The notes under the pieces are model-generated. The model had not been told where the DNA came from and did not search any database. It was given only the letters and a program-made list of their open reading frames with translations. From an uncultured Bacteroidota bacterium (GTDB taxonomy: Bacteria; Bacteroidota; Bacteroidia; Bacteroidales; 4484-276): a stretch of DNA of 7,346 bases. Both the position numbers and the translations under genes were made by a program. How positions within the stretch are numbered: position 1 is the stretch's first letter; each line of letters begins with the position of its first letter. Below are positions 1 through 4,553 of this stretch, piece after piece. Location of the stretch: assembly GCA_903930725.1 (NCBI GenBank), contig CAIYZW010000560.1:1-7346 (forward strand), in the 5' to 3' direction.

Positions 1-2055
1 ATCAACCAATACTTTTTGCCATTTTAAGATCATCGTATCTGCAATCAGATTGTTTTTTATGGTGGTTATCGAAATATCAAATCCATCATAAAGGTCAAGA
101 AATCTACCACCATAAGAGATATTTCGAAGGATTTTATTATTTTTTGGGAGATCAGGTACTTCGTCATAAAGGGTTAATAATTCCGGATATTTCACGCTGT
201 AGGGTGGATTTTTGTAATCAAAGGTATCGAGTTCATTTTGAAGTCCTGTTCTCCCTTCAAAAGAGCGATATGCCCACGACCGTCCCTGCCCGTTAATAAA
301 AACACCAGGGCTGCCGTAAATAAAAATATTGTTTTCGATGTGGTTGTCTCTTCCACCGCCTAAATAGACGTTGTGCCCGGCATTAACAAAAATATTGCCG
401 TAAATAAATTCTCCGCTGATATAGTCATCACAATACATGGCATTTACGCCCTGATCACCTGGCCCCAACAAATCGTGAAAATAATTAAATCTGTATTTAT
501 TATTTCGCTGGCACCAGCCTGAGTGGGCATAAAAAGCACCAACATCTCCGGTTTCAAGCGCCAGGTTATCAATTTCGTTGTATTCAAGAATATTTTCATT
601 TCCCTTAATCTGAACTCCCTGATGGGGGCCATGATGAATATGATTGTTTGCAAGCAGGTTGCCCACACCCAGAATTTCAACTGCCGGTGTATAGGTTTTA
701 ACAACCCTTCCAAAATGATGGATGTCACAATTTTTAATGAAATTGCCAGCTCCCTCCAGGGTTTTTCTATTTCCGCCTATAATTCTGGCACCCCATTTAA
801 CATCATAAATATCACAACTCAAAACACCGTTTTTTGTATCCTTGTCAATTCCATTATCAATCAGAACGCCTATTCCGGCAATATTTCTTATCGTACATCC
901 GGCCAGGAGGCAGTTTTTACAATTTATCATCCTTACGGCATCACCGATAAGCCCTTCTATAAAAATATTTTCAAAAGTGATGTTTGAGGCATTCTCCAGG
1001 ATTATTCCCGGTTCTTCGAGGTCGGATACATAAGCAATTCCATCGCTGACGGGTGACGGCGGATAAAAGAAGAGAATCCCGTTTTGCCTGTCAATATAGT
1101 ATTCGCCGATGGAATCCAGTTCTTCGATGATGTTGAAATAATAATATCGCTGCCTGATATGATAACCACAGTCGGAATATTTAAGATCGGGATAAATTTC
1201 ATTTTTAACCGTATCAATCATTTTAATTCTTTTGTGAATATCTCTCCAGTCCCATTGGAAGTATCCATGCATGAACAAATCATCCTTCAAATCCCATTTC
1301 TTTGGCCGTGGATCATCATAGGTGAAACGGCCATAATGCCTGCCAACAGGTAAGCCGTCCCTTACAAAATTCCGGTCGCCAATATAAACAATGGTGTCGT
1401 GATATTCGGGACAACCATACTGGGGTACATCTTTTATTCTGACAAAGCCTGAATTTGGCCAGCGGGCCATAGTCATTGGTTTATCGTTAAAGAATAACTC
1501 CATGCCGATATTCCGAAACCTGAAGTCTTCACCTTCGGCAATGTGGCCGTAATAAGTTATTCCCAAGGCTTTTAAATTGGTCTGCACGATTTTATCCCTT
1601 AATTCGGTTTGAAATTTTGCCCTGATTTTTTCGTCAGATATTTTCTGAAAGCCTGATATTACAGTACCGCCAATAAATCTTACTTTTTCTCCAGGATACG
1701 CTCCCCAGATAATGGGTTTGCCGTCAAGCCCGGAATCTTCGGCTAACAGGACAAAGGATTTTTTGATACAGTAATTTCCTTCCCTGATATAAATATGTAA
1801 GCCTCCATCAGGCAGATCTCCGGTCTTTTTCATTTCCCGGGCTTTTTCCTTTGCTCTTTCAAATGTGGCAAAAGGACCGTCTGTTTTGCTCGAATTCGAC
1901 TCTTTTATCATCCCCGACCATGAGTCATTTCCTGCTAAAGAAACGTAAATTGCAGTTTCCTTTTTTGTGAAAGAAATACACATTAAAACAAATACCAAAG
2001 GAATAATTACTACTGGTAATACCCTTATTAACACTGATTTATCAATACTTTTCAT
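1..2055 (-). CDS. Right-handed parallel beta-helix repeat protein, putative secreted glycan-active enzyme (partial, C-terminus outside window)
   Basis: The frame is open from an ATG at 2055 to the window edge, giving 685 residues with no stop, so the C-terminus is missing. A hydrophobic segment at residues 9-29 should direct export, but no clean AxA cleavage site is visible. Residues 36-136 form the usual N-terminal cap of the family: IYVSLAGNDSWSG, then DGPFATFERAK, then GAYPGEKVRFIGG. Further family marks are MARWPN at 196-201 and EELDSIGEYYIDR at 311-323. Beta-helix coils run from about residue 350 onward, with HHFGR (446-450), GVGN (463-466), HIHHGPHQG (472-480), NEI (493-495), YCDDYISG (541-548) and GGGRDN (566-571). 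Similar proteins are common in Bacteroidota, Planctomycetota and Verrucomicrobiota, and some beta-helix relatives are glycosidases such as GH141. Substrate and family number cannot be assigned from sequence alone. The gene lies 28 bases after the GH92 gene and is probably in the same operon. Confidence 0.92.
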   Translation of the reverse strand, partial: MKSIDKSVLIRVLPVVIIPLVFVLMCISFTKKETAIYVSLAGNDSWSGMIKESNSSKTDGPFATFERAKEKAREMKKTGDLPDGGLHIYIREGNYCIKKSFVLLAEDSGLDGKPIIWGAYPGEKVRFIGGTVISGFQKISDEKIRAKFQTELRDKIVQTNLKALGITYYGHIAEGEDFRFRNIGMELFFNDKPMTMARWPNSGFVRIKDVPQYGCPEYHDTIVYIGDRNFVRDGLPVGRHYGRFTYDDPRPKKWDLKDDLFMHGYFQWDWRDIHKRIKMIDTVKNEIYPDLKYSDCGYHIRQRYYYFNIIEELDSIGEYYIDRQNGILFFYPPSPVSDGIAYVSDLEEPGIILENASNITFENIFIEGLIGDAVRMINCKNCLLAGCTIRNIAGIGVLIDNGIDKDTKNGVLSCDIYDVKWGARIIGGNRKTLEGAGNFIKNCDIHHFGRVVKTYTPAVEILGVGNLLANNHIHHGPHQGVQIKGNENILEYNEIDNLALETGDVGAFYAHSGWCQRNNKYRFNYFHDLLGPGDQGVNAMYCDDYISGEFIYGNIFVNAGHNVYLGGGRDNHIENNIFIYGSPGVFINGQGRSWAYRSFEGRTGLQNELDTFDYKNPPYSVKYPELLTLYDEVPDLPKNNKILRNISYGGRFLDLYDGFDISITTIKNNLIADTMILKWQKVLVD

Positions 2056-2067
2056 TTTACAATAATC

Positions 2068-2075
2068 CAAAATTA
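2068..2075 (-). promoter_or_regulatory. Possible Bacteroidota -7 box before the beta-helix gene
   Basis: The minus strand reads TAATTTTG here, an exact match to the Bacteroidota TAnnTTTG -7 consensus. It lies in the 28-base gap between the GH92 stop and the beta-helix ATG, with 12 bases between the box and the ATG. No convincing TTTG -33 element sits at the expected distance, and the DNA is very AT-rich, so this may be chance. If real, it would give the beta-helix gene a transcript of its own with a leader of only a few bases. No Shine-Dalgarno sequence precedes the ATG, which is normal for this phylum. Confidence 0.25.
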
Positions 2076-2083
2076 ATTTGTAA

Positions 2084-4426
2084 TTAATATTTAAATTGGC
2101 TCATGGATGGTGGAGGAGTTGTAATTCCCCAACTTCCTGGTTTGTTTCCCATCAAAAGTTCAAGAGTACCGCCGTTTATGATGTCACCGTGTGTGAACCA
2201 TGCCTTGTCCCATGTTTTTCCGTCGAGTTTGGCCGATATGATGTATGGATTTTCTGTGGCGAGATCTTTAACTTTGATGGTAAATGTTTTTTCCAGTGAT
2301 AGTTGGATGGTTGTTTCTTCAAAAACCGGGGATGTGATAAGATAAACATCCTGACCGGCATTAGGAAAAAATCCCATGGCATTAAAAACATACCATGCCG
2401 ACATGGCGCCGGAATCATCGTTTCCGGGTAAGCCTCCTCTTCCGGAAGAATAGTGATTGTTCAGGATTTGTTTTATCCGGAACGTTGTTTTGTCGGGTCT
2501 GCCGGCATAAATGTAAAGGCACGGCGACAGAAATCCCGGCTCGTTATTTACCTGAAAGTATCCATTTGTAAAAAAGGTGTCGAGCCGGCTGACAAATGCC
2601 TGTTTTCCGCCGCAACTATCAATGAGCGATCGGACATCGTGAGGGACATAAAACGAATACTCCCATGAATTGCTTTCGTAAAAAACGTTTGCCCATCCAC
2701 CATTTTTAAATACCGAAAAATCTTCCAGCCAGGTTCCATTAGCTTTCTTTGGCCAGATGAAACCGGTTGCATCGTGGTCGTTAACCCTTTGCCAAAGGTT
2801 TGCCCAATTTGATGCTCTCTTTTTGTAATTGTCGAAATCATCATTATAACCCAAACCTTTGGCAAATTGCGCAATAGCCCAGTCATTGGCGGCATATTCG
2901 AGTGTTCTGGAGCCTCCGCGATCGTAGTTTTTTGGATTTGAAGACTGCCATTCTACCTCGGGTGGCTCAAAACCGGTTGGCACGTAGCCCAGATTAATAT
3001 ATTCATTGATGCCGCCTCTGCCTTCCTGTTCCTGCGATCCTCCCGGTGGGATTGTCGCATTTGTAATCATAGCCTGGTAAGCGGTTTTGTAATCAATCCC
3101 TGAAATTCCTTTTAAAAAGGCTTCGGCAACAATTATATCGCAATTGCTTCCACCTTGTGTGCGTCCGTTAATGTTACCCGAACGGGCATCGGGCATGTAA
3201 CCTTCGTGGCGATAAATATCAATCAGCGAACGGATGATATCACGCTCCCTGTCGGGTTGAATAAGGATCAGTAAAGGATTCACAGTACGGTAAGTATCCC
3301 AAATGGCGTAATAATCGTCGTAATATGGTTCATCAGATTTCCAGCACGGGTTTTCGCCTGTTCTGTCTGTCGGCTGTATCATGGTGTGATAAAGTGCTGT
3401 GTAAAAAATGGACTTCTGTCCTTCCGTTCCTCCCTTTACAATTATTGAATTTAATGCTTTATTCCAGGTATCATTTGCTTGTTGCCTGACTTTTTCAAAA
3501 TCCCATGAAGGAATTTCGATGTTGATGTTTTCTCTGGCTTTTGAACAACTTATAAATGAAATGCCTGCTTTCAATTGAACAGTTTGATTGCTGGTTGTTT
3601 GGAAGGTCAGATAAGCCCCGTTACTATTTCCATGATCAACCGCTTGTTCCGATTCAGGATTTAATACGCCGTCAGTCCATGTACCAAAGGACGATGCAGA
3701 TTTATCCGTTTCGATGCAAAAATAGACAGTGTAAGCTCCTCCCTTGTTCCATCCGCCTCTAACTCTGGTGTATCCTTCGATACGGTTTGCCGAACAGTGG
3801 CTAATTTCAGACCCGACTAATTCCTGATTTTCGCCAAGCGATTTTAAGGAAGATAAAAAGCTGCCTGCATCAATAATAATAGAAGATTTCTCTGAAGCAG
3901 GAAAAGTATATCTGTGAAATCCAACGGAATGACTTGCTGTAAGTTCGGCTTTTACCTGGTACCGCGATAAAAATACAGAATAATATCCTGCCTTTGCTTG
4001 TTCGTCAGAACCCGGTGATGCATAGTTTGCAGGATTTAATTCACCAGTGACTGCCATTACCAGAACATTCCCGTATTTTGCACCGCCACCGGTTCCACTA
4101 ACATGAGTATGGCTAAAGCCTTTGATGTCGGTTCCGGTTTTATATCCCGAATTTGTGTTTAGTTTTCCACAATCCGTACTCAGCTTCACCATTCCAAAAG
4201 GCACACACGGCCCCGGTAGGGTATTGCCATTATTGTCAACGCCGATAAATGGATTCACGTATTTTGTTAAATCAGCCAGTGGAACCTGTTGTGAAAAGGC
4301 CGGATGGGATGCGCTTGCCATTATTACTATTACCAGCATGATCAATAATCTGCGAACCAGAAAATTTGTTTGTATCGTTAAGAATTTCCAGGTTAAATTG
4401 TAGTAAGTTTTGATAAATTCCGCCAT
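2084..4426 (-). CDS. GH92 family alpha-mannosidase (Ca2+-dependent exo-mannosidase), secreted
   Basis: This 780-residue protein belongs to glycoside hydrolase family 92, whose members remove terminal alpha-linked mannose with inversion and need calcium. Residue numbers start at the ATG at 4426. A signal peptide is visible: RR at 25-26, hydrophobic core at about 27-38, likely cleavage after AFS at 43-45. The N-terminal beta-sandwich opens with YVNPFIG (56-62) and PGPCVPFGMVKLS (71-83). The (alpha/alpha)6 domain has WDTYR (376-380) and LEYAANDWAIAQ (509-520). FYESNSWEYSFYVPHDV (582-598) contains the likely general acid E584. GLPGNDDSGAMSAWY (665-679) carries the conserved acidic pair D670/D671, which serves calcium binding and base catalysis. 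Length is normal for the family and no T9SS tail is present, so it is probably periplasmic or anchored by other means. The ATG at 4426 is preferred over an in-frame TTG at 4462, because that TTG lies inside the likely promoter box; it is the first ATG after an in-frame stop. Linkage specificity is not predictable here. Confidence 0.96.
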   Translation of the reverse strand: MAEFIKTYYNLTWKFLTIQTNFLVRRLLIMLVIVIMASASHPAFSQQVPLADLTKYVNPFIGVDNNGNTLPGPCVPFGMVKLSTDCGKLNTNSGYKTGTDIKGFSHTHVSGTGGGAKYGNVLVMAVTGELNPANYASPGSDEQAKAGYYSVFLSRYQVKAELTASHSVGFHRYTFPASEKSSIIIDAGSFLSSLKSLGENQELVGSEISHCSANRIEGYTRVRGGWNKGGAYTVYFCIETDKSASSFGTWTDGVLNPESEQAVDHGNSNGAYLTFQTTSNQTVQLKAGISFISCSKARENINIEIPSWDFEKVRQQANDTWNKALNSIIVKGGTEGQKSIFYTALYHTMIQPTDRTGENPCWKSDEPYYDDYYAIWDTYRTVNPLLILIQPDRERDIIRSLIDIYRHEGYMPDARSGNINGRTQGGSNCDIIVAEAFLKGISGIDYKTAYQAMITNATIPPGGSQEQEGRGGINEYINLGYVPTGFEPPEVEWQSSNPKNYDRGGSRTLEYAANDWAIAQFAKGLGYNDDFDNYKKRASNWANLWQRVNDHDATGFIWPKKANGTWLEDFSVFKNGGWANVFYESNSWEYSFYVPHDVRSLIDSCGGKQAFVSRLDTFFTNGYFQVNNEPGFLSPCLYIYAGRPDKTTFRIKQILNNHYSSGRGGLPGNDDSGAMSAWYVFNAMGFFPNAGQDVYLITSPVFEETTIQLSLEKTFTIKVKDLATENPYIISAKLDGKTWDKAWFTHGDIINGGTLELLMGNKPGSWGITTPPPSMSQFKY

Positions 4427-4459
4427 ATTATTTTGATTAGAAGTGAAATTGACATTTTT

Positions 4460-4467
4460 CAAAATTA
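4460..4467 (-). promoter_or_regulatory. Likely Bacteroidota -7 promoter box of the GH92 gene
   Basis: The minus strand reads TAATTTTG, an exact match to TAnnTTTG. It sits 33 bases upstream of the GH92 ATG at 4426 and downstream of the terminator of the preceding gene, which is where a promoter is needed. A transcript would start near 4450-4456, leaving a leader of about 25-30 bases. The only TTG upstream is 15 bases away (4483-4485), closer than the usual spacing for a -33 element, so that half is weak. The flanking ten bases ATTAATTTTG are identical to those before the beta-helix gene. Confidence 0.45.
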
Positions 4468-4494
4468 ATGTTTAAGCCTCTGCAATAAAATAGT

Positions 4495-4530
4495 TAAAAA
4501 TAAACCCCGGAGAGAAATCTCCCCGGGGTT
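4495..4530 (-). terminator. Intrinsic terminator of the T9SS-sorted protein gene
   Basis: On the minus strand, 24 bases past the TAG stop at 4554, AACCCC pairs with GGGGTT (4525-4530 with 4503-4508). GGAGA then pairs with TCTCC (4518-4522 with 4509-4513). The result is an 11-base-pair GC-rich stem with a 2-base bulge (4523-4524) and a 4-base TTTC loop. The stem is followed on the minus strand by TTTATTTTTAAC, a good U-tract. The plus strand has no U-tract after the hairpin, so it acts on leftward transcription only. It separates the secreted-protein transcript from the GH92/beta-helix pair. Confidence 0.85.
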
Positions 4531-4553
4531 AAAATTTACTTGCATTCCCCCTT

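Noticed and set aside
444..728. 94-codon minus-strand open frame
   Set aside because: It is a shifted frame of the beta-helix coding sequence; I checked that the main frame runs without a stop from 2055 to 1, so there is no frameshift to explain it.
523..987. 154-codon plus-strand open frame
   Set aside because: It lies antisense inside the beta-helix gene, has no recognisable domain, and the minus-strand frame has strong family motifs over the same bases.
2548..2895. 115-codon minus-strand open frame inside the GH92 gene
   Set aside because: It is an out-of-frame shadow of a gene whose own frame carries all expected GH92 motifs.
4393..4455. Short 20-codon minus-strand frame starting at 4455, just after the -7 box and overlapping the GH92 start
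   Set aside because: It would be essentially leaderless, is very short, and shows no similarity or signal that would support a leader peptide.
4503..4530. The hairpin as a bidirectional terminator or a regulatory RNA element
   Set aside because: Only the minus-strand side is followed by a run of T; there is no converging gene on the plus strand and no further conserved structure.
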